Shown here: in pieces, positions 17,122 through 25,519 of the stretch
How positions within the stretch are numbered: the stretch's first letter is position 1
Layout: every line of letters starts with the position of its first letter
Assembly (NCBI GenBank): GCA_028695965.1
Contig: JAQVHZ010000024.1
Span: 1 to 32,796 of the forward strand
Source: Thermoguttaceae bacterium
GTDB taxonomy: Bacteria > Planctomycetota > Planctomycetia > Pirellulales > Thermoguttaceae
DNA: 32,796 bases
Reading direction: 5' to 3'
The notes under the pieces: model-generated
The model's database searches: none
What the model saw: only the letters and a program-made list of their open reading frames with translations
What the model was told of the DNA's origin: nothing
Translations under genes and position numbers: made by a program

Positions 17122-18129
17122 GTGAAAAATAAACCGTCGAGAAAGAGCCGAAGAGAGAATTTTGACGACTTCGACAACAGCCCTGACGACTTGACAATTA
17201 CTCCCTATATGTCGAGCGCCGAGTTCTGCAAGAAGTTTGCCGCGACCGGCAAGGACGGCAAGGGCTCGAAGGACGTCTTCGATTCTTCCGGCGACGCCGA
17301 TTCCGACCTGTGGAACAAAGGATCCGACGGTTTCCGGCGCCGCAGGCAGGAATCGCTCGAGACGGTGAAGTCGCGGCGACGCAAGCAGGCGCGCGAAGAA
17401 GCCAAAGAACAGGCGAAACAAGAGGAGAAGCGCGAGCGCTCGAAACGCAACAAGAACGTCGGCAGCGAGCCGGGCCCGCGAGGCGGCGCGGTCGGGCTGC
17501 GCATTATCGGCGGGCTCTTTCGCGGCACGAAGCTCGAGTATGCCGGCGACCGTCGCGTGCGTCCGATGAAAGAGCGCGTGCGCGAGGCGATCTTCAACCT
17601 GTTAGGCGAAACCGTCAAGGGCAAGCACGCGATCGACCTCTTTGCCGGCACCGGCGCCTTGGCTTTCGAGGCGCTGAGCCGAGGCGCAGTTTCCGCGACC
17701 GCGATCGAGATCCATTTCCCGACCGCAAGAACGGCGCGAAACAATATCAAGATTCTCGACGAGAAGGCGCCCGGTACTGCCGAAAAGATCGAGCTTGTGA
17801 CGACCGACGTCTACTTCTGGGGCCGCAAGCTCGCCGCGTTCGACCCCGAGGCGGAAGCGAACAAGTCGCCGCTCGAAAAGTCGTCCCAAGCGAATCTGCC
17901 GCGCGATATTCCGTGGCTCGTCTTCTGCTCCCCGCCCTACGACTTCTTCGTCGACCGGGAAGGGGAGACGCTCGAGCTGCTCCAGACGCTGCGCGATCGC
18001 GCCCCGAAAGGGTCCGTTTTCGTCGTCGAAGCGGACGACCGATTCGATTTCGACCTGCTCGAAGCCGATATTCCGCCTAAGAAACGCCGATCCTATCCGC
18101 CGGCGGAAGTCGGCGTATTTACCATTTGA
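17122..18129 (+). CDS. rsmD: 16S rRNA (guanine-N2)-methyltransferase RsmD with charged N-terminal extension
   Basis: The catalytic part starts near residue 126 (LRIIGGLFRGTKLE) and continues with RPMKERVREAIFNLLG, the SAM-binding motif IDLFAGTGALAFEALSRGA, and the catalytic loop VFCSPPYDFF. These are the signature order of RsmD, which methylates G966 of 16S rRNA during small-subunit assembly. The loop has SPPY where most family members have DPPY or NPPY. Residues 1-125 have no counterpart in the roughly 200-residue E. coli enzyme. They are highly charged and low in complexity, with an Arg/Lys/Glu-rich, probably coiled segment (about 70-110). GTG 17122 is the longest start; ATG 17209 is an alternative, and no strong ribosome binding site distinguishes them. 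Confidence 0.9.
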   Translation: MKNKPSRKSRRENFDDFDNSPDDLTITPYMSSAEFCKKFAATGKDGKGSKDVFDSSGDADSDLWNKGSDGFRRRRQESLETVKSRRRKQAREEAKEQAKQEEKRERSKRNKNVGSEPGPRGGAVGLRIIGGLFRGTKLEYAGDRRVRPMKERVREAIFNLLGETVKGKHAIDLFAGTGALAFEALSRGAVSATAIEIHFPTARTARNNIKILDEKAPGTAEKIELVTTDVYFWGRKLAAFDPEAEANKSPLEKSSQANLPRDIPWLVFCSPPYDFFVDREGETLELLQTLRDRAPKGSVFVVEADDRFDFDLLEADIPPKKRRSYPPAEVGVFTI

Positions 18130-18285
18130 ACGTAGCGAAGCCGCCGACGTGAAAAAAAGAAAAATCAATGTTCACGCGCGGCGAAAAAATCGCTATATTG
18201 CGTGGGAGAGTAGCTTCGCGGCGTCGCGAAGCGGCGCGGACGTAGTCGCGCGGCCCCAACAGTCATTAAGGAACGAGCTCGTATA

Positions 18286-19740
18286 ATGAAAAAAGTTTAT
18301 CAAGCTTTAGCGATCGCATTAGCGCTCGCAGTCTTTGCGGCTTGCGACGCCGCGCAAGCGCAGCGCCTTATCAATAATCTTGGTTCTCGTCTCTCGGGCC
18401 GCGGAGCCGCCGCCGAGCTGGGCGAAGGCGAAATTATCTTCGACGACCCAACGATCGCGACCGGCGGTCAAGCGGTTTCCAGTATGCCGGGGACCACTGT
18501 TCCGGTCCAGCAGAGCGCGCCCGCCGTTCAACAAGGCGCGCCCGCCGCTAAGGCGCCGGTCAAGAAATCGGACGGCAGCGAATTTGTCATTTCGGAGACC
18601 GCGACGATCGAACAGCTGCTCGCCCAGGCGAACTCGCTCTTCGAGACGGAAATCGATTTTGAGACCGAAGAAGAGTACAGCGCTTGGGTTACGAATATGC
18701 TTGTTACCGTCGGCAAAATTGGCGACCGCATCTTGATGCTGAAGCCGAACGACGAACAGTTCATTCAGGCGATCACCCTGAAAGGTCAGGCGCTCTGCTA
18801 TCAGTCGTCGATCGATTCCGCGGCGCTCCCGAAACTCGGCGCGTACGCCTCCGCCCTCGAAAAGAACGCGCGCGTGCAAAGCCTCGACGAAGGCAAGCAA
18901 GCGGCGATGGCGTTCCGAGGCGTCTACCTTCAAGCGAAAGTCGCGACGATCGCCGAACAGAACGGAACAGCCGCGCAACTGGCCGCCGCAATGAAAGAAG
19001 TGAACGCGTTCGTCAAGGCGCATCCGGAAACGTCCGATATGTACGTCGATTTGGTCTTCCCGGTCCAGCTCATCGCCGAGACCCAAAAGGATCCGAGCAT
19101 CGTCGCCAAGACGTGGACCCCGATCCGCAAGGAACTTGCCGCGTCCGATTTCGAAGAAGCGAAAATCGCGCTCCAGCTCCTCGAAGGGACGATTCGGTAC
19201 TCCGAACTTCAAGGCAAGCCGATCAAGTGGCACGGCGTCGACGCGTCCGGCAAGCCGCTCGACACGAAAAAGGTCGAAGGCAAGGTCGTCTTGATCTCCT
19301 TCTGGGCCTCGTGGCACGAACAATGCGCGGAAATCGACACGCACCTGAAAGCGCTCTATCAGAAGTATCACCCCCTCGGGTTCGAGATCGTCGGCTATAA
19401 TCTCGACGCGGAACAAGCGAATATGGACGCCTACGTGAAGAAAAACGCGATTCCGTGGATACTCCTTTCCGACCGCGCCGCCGCCGACACGAAGAAGACG
19501 TCCCTTGCCACCTACTACGGCATTACGGAAATTCCCACGATGATCCTGGTCGGCGGAGACGGAAACGTCGCCGCGCTCGATATCGGCATGGAATCGCTCG
19601 TCGCCACGTTGGAAGCGGTCTTTGCGCAGCCCGCCGCCGCCGCGACGAAAACGACCGGAAAGACGGTCAACCCCGCGAGCAAGTCGAACGCTCAAACGAC
19701 GATCAAGTCGTCCGGCGCGCGAACCTCGCGCGAACAGTAA
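18286..19740 (+). CDS. Exported TlpA/redoxin-like protein with HxxC in place of CxxC
   Basis: The 484-residue product begins with a signal peptide. FAAC at 17-20 could be a lipobox; otherwise cleavage after AQA is likely. Residues 30-100 are low-complexity Ala/Pro/Gln linker, 105-310 a helical domain without a recognised family, and about 315-460 a thioredoxin-fold AhpC/TlpA-like domain (GKVVLISFWASWHEQC, then FEIVGYNLD, IPWILLSD and the cis-Pro segment GITEIPTMILVG). In TlpA-type reductases the active site is WCxxC; here it is Trp-His344-Glu-Gln-Cys347, so the attacking N-terminal Cys is missing. The same fusion of helical domain and redoxin is common in planctomycetes. AAGGAAC precedes the ATG. 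It reads toward etfB with 125 bases between. Confidence 0.85.
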   Translation: MKKVYQALAIALALAVFAACDAAQAQRLINNLGSRLSGRGAAAELGEGEIIFDDPTIATGGQAVSSMPGTTVPVQQSAPAVQQGAPAAKAPVKKSDGSEFVISETATIEQLLAQANSLFETEIDFETEEEYSAWVTNMLVTVGKIGDRILMLKPNDEQFIQAITLKGQALCYQSSIDSAALPKLGAYASALEKNARVQSLDEGKQAAMAFRGVYLQAKVATIAEQNGTAAQLAAAMKEVNAFVKAHPETSDMYVDLVFPVQLIAETQKDPSIVAKTWTPIRKELAASDFEEAKIALQLLEGTIRYSELQGKPIKWHGVDASGKPLDTKKVEGKVVLISFWASWHEQCAEIDTHLKALYQKYHPLGFEIVGYNLDAEQANMDAYVKKNAIPWILLSDRAAADTKKTSLATYYGITEIPTMILVGGDGNVAALDIGMESLVATLEAVFAQPAAAATKTTGKTVNPASKSNAQTTIKSSGARTSREQ

Positions 19741-19865
19741 TTCGCATAGGCAAATCAAATTGGGTCCGTCAGCGAGCGTTGCGTCCAGCGGCACCGAGCT
19801 CGCGCCCGACTTGTCAATAATCGCCCTTGAAAGGCGCAACTTCATAAGCAACAAAAGGAGTCCAA

Positions 19866-20717
19866 GTGTCCTCTTATCGCTCGATCGTGTTGGTCAAACA
19901 AGTGCCCGACACCTCAAAAATCACTGGAAACGCCATGAAGGAAGACGGCACGATCAATCGCGCCGCGCTTCCGGCGATCTTCAATCCTGAAGATTTAAGC
20001 GCGCTCGAAGCGGCGCTCGAAGTCAAAGATCGTTTTGGCGGGACCGTTACCGTCATTACGATGGGCCTGCCGAAGGCCGCCGACGTCTTGCGCGAGTGCT
20101 TATACCGCGGCGCCGACCGCGTCATTCTCGTAACCGACCGCGGCGCCGGCGGAAGCGACACCCTTGCGACGAGCTACGTCCTGTCGCAAGCGGTTAAGAA
20201 GGTCGGCGAGTTCGACTTCATCTTTTGCGGTCGTCAAGCGATCGACGGCGACACGGCTCAAACCGGTCCTCAATGCGCGGAAAAGCTCGGTATTCCTCAA
20301 ATCTGCTATTTGACGGAAATTATCGACGTGAAAGACGGAACGGCGACGCTGCGCCGCTCCCTTGGCGCAGGCTGGGAAGTCGTGAAGACGACGCTGCCGG
20401 CGCTGATTACGGTCGTCGAAGAAGCGAACGAACCGCGTCCGCAAGCGGCGATCAAAGTGATGCGCCACAAGCACAAGCGCGCCCCGCTCGAAGCGGCGGA
20501 AGGCGAAACGATCGCCCCGGAAGATCAAATTGAACAATGGTCGCTCGGCTGCATTGACGCGGATCCCGAACGCTGCGGCTTCCCCGGCTCCCCGACGAAA
20601 GTCCACAAGATTCTGTCGATCGTCCTGAAGAAAGAGGGGTCCGTTCAAGTGGCTCCGACCGAAGAAGGCGTTCGCGGAATGTTCTCCGAACTTGTCAAGG
20701 ACCGCGTCTTAGGTTGA
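19866..20717 (+). CDS. etfB: Electron transfer flavoprotein beta subunit
   Basis: The 283-residue product starts at GTG 19866 with AGGAG five bases upstream. The N-terminus IVLVKQVPDTSKI and the following NPEDLSALEAALEVKD are characteristic of EtfB/FixA, and the AMP-binding-type segment LATSYVLSQAVKK...IFCGRQAIDGDTAQTGP is present. With EtfA it forms a soluble flavoprotein that passes electrons from acyl-CoA or other dehydrogenases to a quinone oxidoreductase. No bifurcating partner (Bcd) or EtfQO gene is in the window, so its electron partners are not shown. The etfA gene follows after 58 bases. Confidence 0.96.
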   Translation: MSSYRSIVLVKQVPDTSKITGNAMKEDGTINRAALPAIFNPEDLSALEAALEVKDRFGGTVTVITMGLPKAADVLRECLYRGADRVILVTDRGAGGSDTLATSYVLSQAVKKVGEFDFIFCGRQAIDGDTAQTGPQCAEKLGIPQICYLTEIIDVKDGTATLRRSLGAGWEVVKTTLPALITVVEEANEPRPQAAIKVMRHKHKRAPLEAAEGETIAPEDQIEQWSLGCIDADPERCGFPGSPTKVHKILSIVLKKEGSVQVAPTEEGVRGMFSELVKDRVLG

Positions 20718-20775
20718 GCGCGCGGGTCTATTCTCACCGCATTGATAAATAATATCCCATTGAGGAACACGATAA

Positions 20776-21813
20776 ATGAGTAATAAGAATCTTCAAGGCG
20801 AAGTTTGGGTTTTCGCCGAACAAGAAGGCGGTAAATTGCACGACGTCGCGCTCGAGCTTTGCGGCAAAGCGCGCGAATTAGCGGACACGCTCGGCGTTCA
20901 AGTCGGCGCGGTCCTGCCCGGTTACAACTGCGCCGAGCTTGCGAAGCCCCTCTTCGCGCACGGCGCCGACAAAGTCTATATCGTCGACGACCCCAATTTG
21001 GCGCGATTCACGAGCATGCCCTACGCGCGCGCCGTCGAAACGCTGATCTGCAAGCACAAGCCGCAAATCGTCCTGTACGGAGCCACCCCGTTGGGCCGCG
21101 ACCTCGCGCCCCGCGTCGCCTCCGCCACGCGATCCGGCTTGACCGCCGACTGCACCGACTTGCAAATCGGCGACGTCTTCGAAGCCAGGAGCAAGCAGGA
21201 ATACAAGAACCTGCTCCACCAGATTCGACCGGCGTTCGGCGGCAACATCATCGCCACGATCGTCAATCCCGAGCAATGGCCCCAGATGGCGACCGTTCGC
21301 GAAGGCGTCTTCCCGAAAAAAGAAGCCGACGAAGCGCGTACCGGCGAAGTAATCGAAGAAAAAGTCGAAATCCCCGCCGAACTGCTCGTCGTCGAAGCGC
21401 TCGAACGCTTTGTCGAAACGAAGAAAATCGACCTGAAAGGCTCGCGCGTTGTCGTCGCCGGAGGCGCGGGCGTCGGAAGCAAAGAGAATTTCCAGCTCGT
21501 CGTCGATCTGGCGAACGCTCTAGGCGGCGCCGTCGGCGCCAGCCGCGCGGCTGTCGACAGCGGGTTCATTGACCGCGACCACCAGGTCGGTCAGACCGGC
21601 ACGACCGTCCGCCCGGCGCTTTATGTCGCGGTCGGGATCAGCGGCGCGGTCCAGCACCGCGTCGGCATGCAGGACGCCGCTAAGATCATCGCGATCAACA
21701 ACGACCCTGACGCCCCGATCTTCTCGGTCGCGCACTACAGCATCGTCGGCGACCTGAACGAGATCGTCCCGATGATGATCAAGGCCGCGCAGGAACGCGT
21801 CGTAACCGAATAA
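20776..21813 (+). CDS. etfA: Electron transfer flavoprotein alpha subunit
   Basis: The 345-residue product has GAGG ten bases before its ATG. The N-terminal half carries the ETF domain (VWVFAEQEGGKLHDVALEL...VLYGATPLGRDLAPRVA). The C-terminal half carries the FAD-binding signature: VVVAGGAGVGSKENF, GASRAAVDSGFI, HQVGQTGTTVRP, LYVAVGISGAVQHRVGM and IIAINNDPDAPIF. All elements of an intact EtfA are seen. It is the second gene of the etf operon and is followed by a strong terminator. Confidence 0.97.
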   Translation: MSNKNLQGEVWVFAEQEGGKLHDVALELCGKARELADTLGVQVGAVLPGYNCAELAKPLFAHGADKVYIVDDPNLARFTSMPYARAVETLICKHKPQIVLYGATPLGRDLAPRVASATRSGLTADCTDLQIGDVFEARSKQEYKNLLHQIRPAFGGNIIATIVNPEQWPQMATVREGVFPKKEADEARTGEVIEEKVEIPAELLVVEALERFVETKKIDLKGSRVVVAGGAGVGSKENFQLVVDLANALGGAVGASRAAVDSGFIDRDHQVGQTGTTVRPALYVAVGISGAVQHRVGMQDAAKIIAINNDPDAPIFSVAHYSIVGDLNEIVPMMIKAAQERVVTE

Positions 21814-21842
21814 ACGCATACGTTCAGTAAGAACGCAAGCCA

Positions 21843-21879
21843 AGAGCCAATTTGCCGAGCGTAAGTTGGCTCTTTTTTT
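21843..21879 (+). terminator. Intrinsic terminator of the etf operon
   Basis: AGAGCCAA (21843-21850) pairs with TTGGCTCT (21866-21873), running into a T-run to 21879, 30 bases after the etfA stop. Confidence 0.92.
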
Positions 21880-22293
21880 CTAGGAACTCATTCTGGAGCG
21901 CCGCGCCTCTTGGCGGCTGAAAAACGCGCTGAAAAATGGCGCTTTTCCCCCGTATGGATTTGCAGAAGGGAATAGTTGTTCATATTATAACGATAAAGAA
22001 GACTTTTTGCGTTAAAATAGGAAAGTAAATTGGGAAATTGCGATAAAATTCTATTTTGCTAGTTTGTTTTTTTATACAAAAGCGCTAAGATAGTGTAGAT
22101 TATTTTACTGGGTAAACGGCGAAAATTTTGTCGAATACCTGGTTTTGCGCGATTACGCATATTTTGCAGGTCGGCGTCATGCGGCGGCGGCTTTGTAGCT
22201 TTCCCCAGCGGATACAAGCACATAACGATAAAGCGGACCGAATTACCGGCGTAAGCGGTTTGCGCCGCCCAAACGGTCGAGAGGAGGCGTCTC
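21880..22293. other. 414-bp intergenic region upstream of the DoxX-like operon
   Basis: I see no gene. The middle (21965-22110) is much more AT-rich than its surroundings, as expected for a promoter region. TATTATAAC near 21983 and TATACAAAA near 22073 are possible -10 elements, but none has a convincing -35 partner. GGAGG at 22283-22287 belongs to the next gene. Confidence 0.4.
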
Positions 22294-23433
22294 TTGGGTA
22301 AAACAAAAAAATTTAGCTGCTACGCGGCGGTTGTGATCGCCATGGTCGTAATATTACGGCTTGGCGTCGGCTGTCATTTTCTGTACGAAGGGCTTTGGAA
22401 AATGAACCCAGACAACGGGTTCTCGTCCAAAGGCTTCTTGGGTCAGGCGAAAGGCCCGACGAAGGAATTCTATTATATGTTCCTTCCTGACTTAGGAGGC
22501 CAAGGACGGCTCGCGATGGGAGAAGCCTACCATCTGAAATACGACGAGGCGGGCAATTATGTCCAAGGCACGAAGAAACGCCTCGGCTGGACGCTGCCCG
22601 TCTTCGAAAAAGAATGGTACAAGTATTTCAGCGACTACGTCAAGAAATACGGCGTGAACAATGAAGAAAACATCGTTCAGATGCGCGAAGCGTCGGCGAT
22701 CTTCAATCAGTACGTCCGCTCGCTGCGCGAATACACCCTTGAAAACCGCGAGGACATTCGCGGATTCGTCGCGAGCAAGGAGCGGTTCGAGAAAAACCTC
22801 GCCAGCACGAAAAACGACGCCGAATACCAACGCATCCGCAACTGGGACGCCCAAATGAGCTACCGCAACGAAGGCGAAAGCTTTGCCGCCGAGCCTGAAC
22901 TGATGGGAAAAAATCTGCAGTTGGCGCTCTGGAACATTCTGACCCCGGAACAAAAAAAGCTCGGAAGAATGACCGCGATGGCGTACGGCGCCAACCGCAA
23001 CGCGCTCATGCGATGCGTCGCCAACTTGCCGATTATCAACAAATTCGCGCAGCCGACCACCATGGGGCTGCTCGACCTCTTCGTCACGCTCGGCCTTTCC
23101 GTGATCGGCTTGTGCCTTATCCTTGGGTTCTGCACGCGTCTTGCGGCGCTCGGCGGCGCGATCTTCATGTTCAACGTCGTCCTGTCCCAATTCCCATGGC
23201 CGACCGTTTATCCTTATCCGTCCGATATGATCGGGCATTCGATGATCTTCAATAAAGACTCTATCGAAATGCTGATCCTTATCCTGCTCGCGCTGTTGCC
23301 CTCCGGACGGTGGGCGGGGCTCGACTGGTTCCTGTGGAACTGCTGCGGAAAATATATTTATTGCTGGTACGGCGTCAAAGAGGACCCGTTAGTTCCGAGT
23401 TGGATGAACCCTGAACAGGCGTGCGAAGCGTGA
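22294..23433 (+). CDS. DoxX-like membrane protein
   Basis: The start is TTG 22294, six bases after GGAGG. The 379-residue product has a first membrane segment at about 9-30 (YAAVVIAMVVILRLGVGCHFLYEGLWKM), whose LRLxxGxxFLxxGxxK pattern is typical of DoxX/TQO small subunit proteins. A long soluble insertion follows (about 40-240) with charged helices. Three or so C-terminal membrane helices come last, including FVTLGLSVIGLCLILGFCTRLAALGGAIF and MLILILLALLPSGRWAGLDWFL. DoxX proteins are linked to quinone or membrane redox functions. Typical members are about 140 residues, so the insertion is a lineage feature. It leads two Gfo/Idh/MocA oxidoreductase genes on the same strand, suggesting a joint membrane-linked redox role (inference). 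Confidence 0.85.
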   Translation: MGKTKKFSCYAAVVIAMVVILRLGVGCHFLYEGLWKMNPDNGFSSKGFLGQAKGPTKEFYYMFLPDLGGQGRLAMGEAYHLKYDEAGNYVQGTKKRLGWTLPVFEKEWYKYFSDYVKKYGVNNEENIVQMREASAIFNQYVRSLREYTLENREDIRGFVASKERFEKNLASTKNDAEYQRIRNWDAQMSYRNEGESFAAEPELMGKNLQLALWNILTPEQKKLGRMTAMAYGANRNALMRCVANLPIINKFAQPTTMGLLDLFVTLGLSVIGLCLILGFCTRLAALGGAIFMFNVVLSQFPWPTVYPYPSDMIGHSMIFNKDSIEMLILILLALLPSGRWAGLDWFLWNCCGKYIYCWYGVKEDPLVPSWMNPEQACEA

Positions 23434-23630
23434 TTTTGAAACCGCCCTGTTCAGGAATAAACTGCTTTGGCCGATAACAAGTCGGAACGCAACAAAAATT
23501 AATACCTGCCCGGACCCCAAGCGGCGTCGAGACGGAGCGCGGTTTGAACGACCTCCTATCGCATACGCGCGAACAAGCTCAGATCGCCTCAGCGTCTTGT
23601 CCGGCGACGAAATATATAGGATACAAACGA

Positions 23631-25430
23631 ATGACTTCAAATAAAGAGGGAAAAGCCCCGTCCTGCGGTTGCTCCCGACGTAATTTTCTTAAAGCGGGCG
23701 CGCTCGCCGCGGCCGTTCCTGCGGCTGGCTTAGGCGCGTTCTATGTCGGATACCGAAGCGCGCACGGTCGCCGTATGCGCATCGCCGTCTTGGGGTGCGG
23801 CGACGAAGGCAACGTCCTGATCGGAGCCTGCAATCCGGAATTCATCGAGATCGTCGCGATCGCCGATATTCGCCCCTACAACCAACACCGTACCTTCCAC
23901 GGCGACAACTACGGCGAAGTCGCGCTCGCGGCTCGGCCGGGCCTCATGAACGTCTACGGCTGGGAGACCGAGGACGAAGCGCGCAAGCACGTCAAAGTCT
24001 ACGGCGACTACCGCGACCTCCTGAAAGACGCCAAGAAGCTCGGCGTCGAGGGCGTCGTCATCGGGCTGCCCCTGCACCTGCACGCGGCCGCTTCGATCCA
24101 AGCGATGAGCCTCGGCCTGCACGTCCTGTGCGAAAAGCTCATGGCGCACACAATCATCGAATGCAAAGAGATGGCGCGCGCCGCCAAAGAGATGAAGAAG
24201 CATCTCGCGATCGGGCACCAGCGTCATTATAATATTCTCTACGAGGAAGCGACCGACCAAATCGAACGCGGCATTCTTGGCGACATTCACTACATTCGCG
24301 CCCAATGGCACCGCGGCAACTCGCCCGGCGCAGACTCCTGGCAGATGCCGATGCCCGAAGAGTTCAAAGAGTCCGACCCGTTAGCCTCGAAGTTGGCGGA
24401 AGAACTCGCCGAATGGCAAGAGGAGCTCAAGAACGCGCGAGGACTCGAGATCGAATCGTGGCGCAAGAAAGTCGAACAGAAAAAAGCCCAGCTTGCCGAC
24501 GCGCTCATGCTCGAAGAAAACGCCGAATATAAGGGCGTCTCGCTCAAGAGCCCCGCCGAGCACGGGTACCTGGATATGGAATTCGGGGAGGGCGCGAACA
24601 AGTATTCTCGTCCGAGTACCGAAGAACTTATCCGATGGCGGCTCTGGAAACGCACCGGCGGCGGACTCATGGTCGAGCTCGGAAGCCACCAGCTCGACGC
24701 CGCGTCGATCTTCCTCGCCGCGTCCAATCGCCGCGCGACCGCGCTGCGCGGAGAAGACCCGACCAAGCTGCCCGACAACGGCAAAGTCCACCCGCTGCGC
24801 GTCCACGTCTCCGCGAACCGCAACTTGTTCGCGCTCGACCGCGAAGTCCAAGACCACATCACCACGCTCGTCGAATTCCCCTCGCCGGACTACGATCCGA
24901 CCACGCCCGCAGGAAGACGCAAGACGATCACCGTCCAGTACTCGACCATCAACGGGAACGGGTTCGGCGGATACGGCGAAATCGTCTACGGCAACAAGGG
25001 CACGATCATTCTCGAACGCGAACAGGAATCGACGCTCCTGCGCGGCCCGTCAACGAGCAAAGTCGAGAAGAAGGCCGCCGGAGCCGCAGCGCTCGACACG
25101 CAGGCGTCCGCGCCCGCCCAGAAGTCCGTGGACGACGGAGGCGCCGGACCCGACGTCAGCCGAGGATACAAAGAAGAAATTGAACACTGGGCTTGGTGCG
25201 TCCAGAACAATCCGAACTGCGCCGACCCCGATATTCAGCCGCGCTGCAACCCGCGCATCGCGCTGGGCGACGCCGTCATCGCGCTCGTTACCAATATGGC
25301 TGCCGATAAGGGCGCAAGCGTGATCTTCAAAGAATCCTGGTTCGACCCCTTCGACGACGAAACACCCGAAAACGACCTCGGCGTCGTCTTGGGCACGCCG
25401 AATCTCGATCAGGAAAAATACAGAATTTGA
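23631..25430 (+). CDS. Tat-exported Gfo/Idh/MocA family oxidoreductase
   Basis: The ATG at 23631 is preferred to an upstream TTG because it places a Tat signal at the N-terminus: SRRNFLKAG with Arg16-Arg17 and an Ala-rich hydrophobic core. The 599-residue product has the Rossmann motif AVLGCGDEG (about 53), IVAIADIRPYN, a nicotinamide-domain segment GLPLHLHA...EKLMAHT (family consensus EKP), HQRHYN, and RWRLWKRTGGGLMVELGSHQLD, the substrate-binding part. Residues about 251-301 are a charged, probably coiled insertion. The family performs NAD(P)-dependent oxidation or reduction of sugars and related alcohols; the substrate is not known. Tat export implies the folded enzyme is exported with its cofactor bound. 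Confidence 0.92.
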   Translation: MTSNKEGKAPSCGCSRRNFLKAGALAAAVPAAGLGAFYVGYRSAHGRRMRIAVLGCGDEGNVLIGACNPEFIEIVAIADIRPYNQHRTFHGDNYGEVALAARPGLMNVYGWETEDEARKHVKVYGDYRDLLKDAKKLGVEGVVIGLPLHLHAAASIQAMSLGLHVLCEKLMAHTIIECKEMARAAKEMKKHLAIGHQRHYNILYEEATDQIERGILGDIHYIRAQWHRGNSPGADSWQMPMPEEFKESDPLASKLAEELAEWQEELKNARGLEIESWRKKVEQKKAQLADALMLEENAEYKGVSLKSPAEHGYLDMEFGEGANKYSRPSTEELIRWRLWKRTGGGLMVELGSHQLDAASIFLAASNRRATALRGEDPTKLPDNGKVHPLRVHVSANRNLFALDREVQDHITTLVEFPSPDYDPTTPAGRRKTITVQYSTINGNGFGGYGEIVYGNKGTIILEREQESTLLRGPSTSKVEKKAAGAAALDTQASAPAQKSVDDGGAGPDVSRGYKEEIEHWAWCVQNNPNCADPDIQPRCNPRIALGDAVIALVTNMAADKGASVIFKESWFDPFDDETPENDLGVVLGTPNLDQEKYRI

Positions 25431-25519
25431 GCGGCGGCGCCGGTTCTTTGGCATATAAAACAATCCCCGTTTCTCGGGCGCAAGCGTCTGGAAACGGTCA
25501 AAATAGACGGGTAAAAACA

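Noticed and set aside
18319..19854. 511-codon open frame on the minus strand
   Set aside because: Antisense to the TlpA-like gene; Arg/Gly/Leu-rich translation without domains, again due to codon bias.
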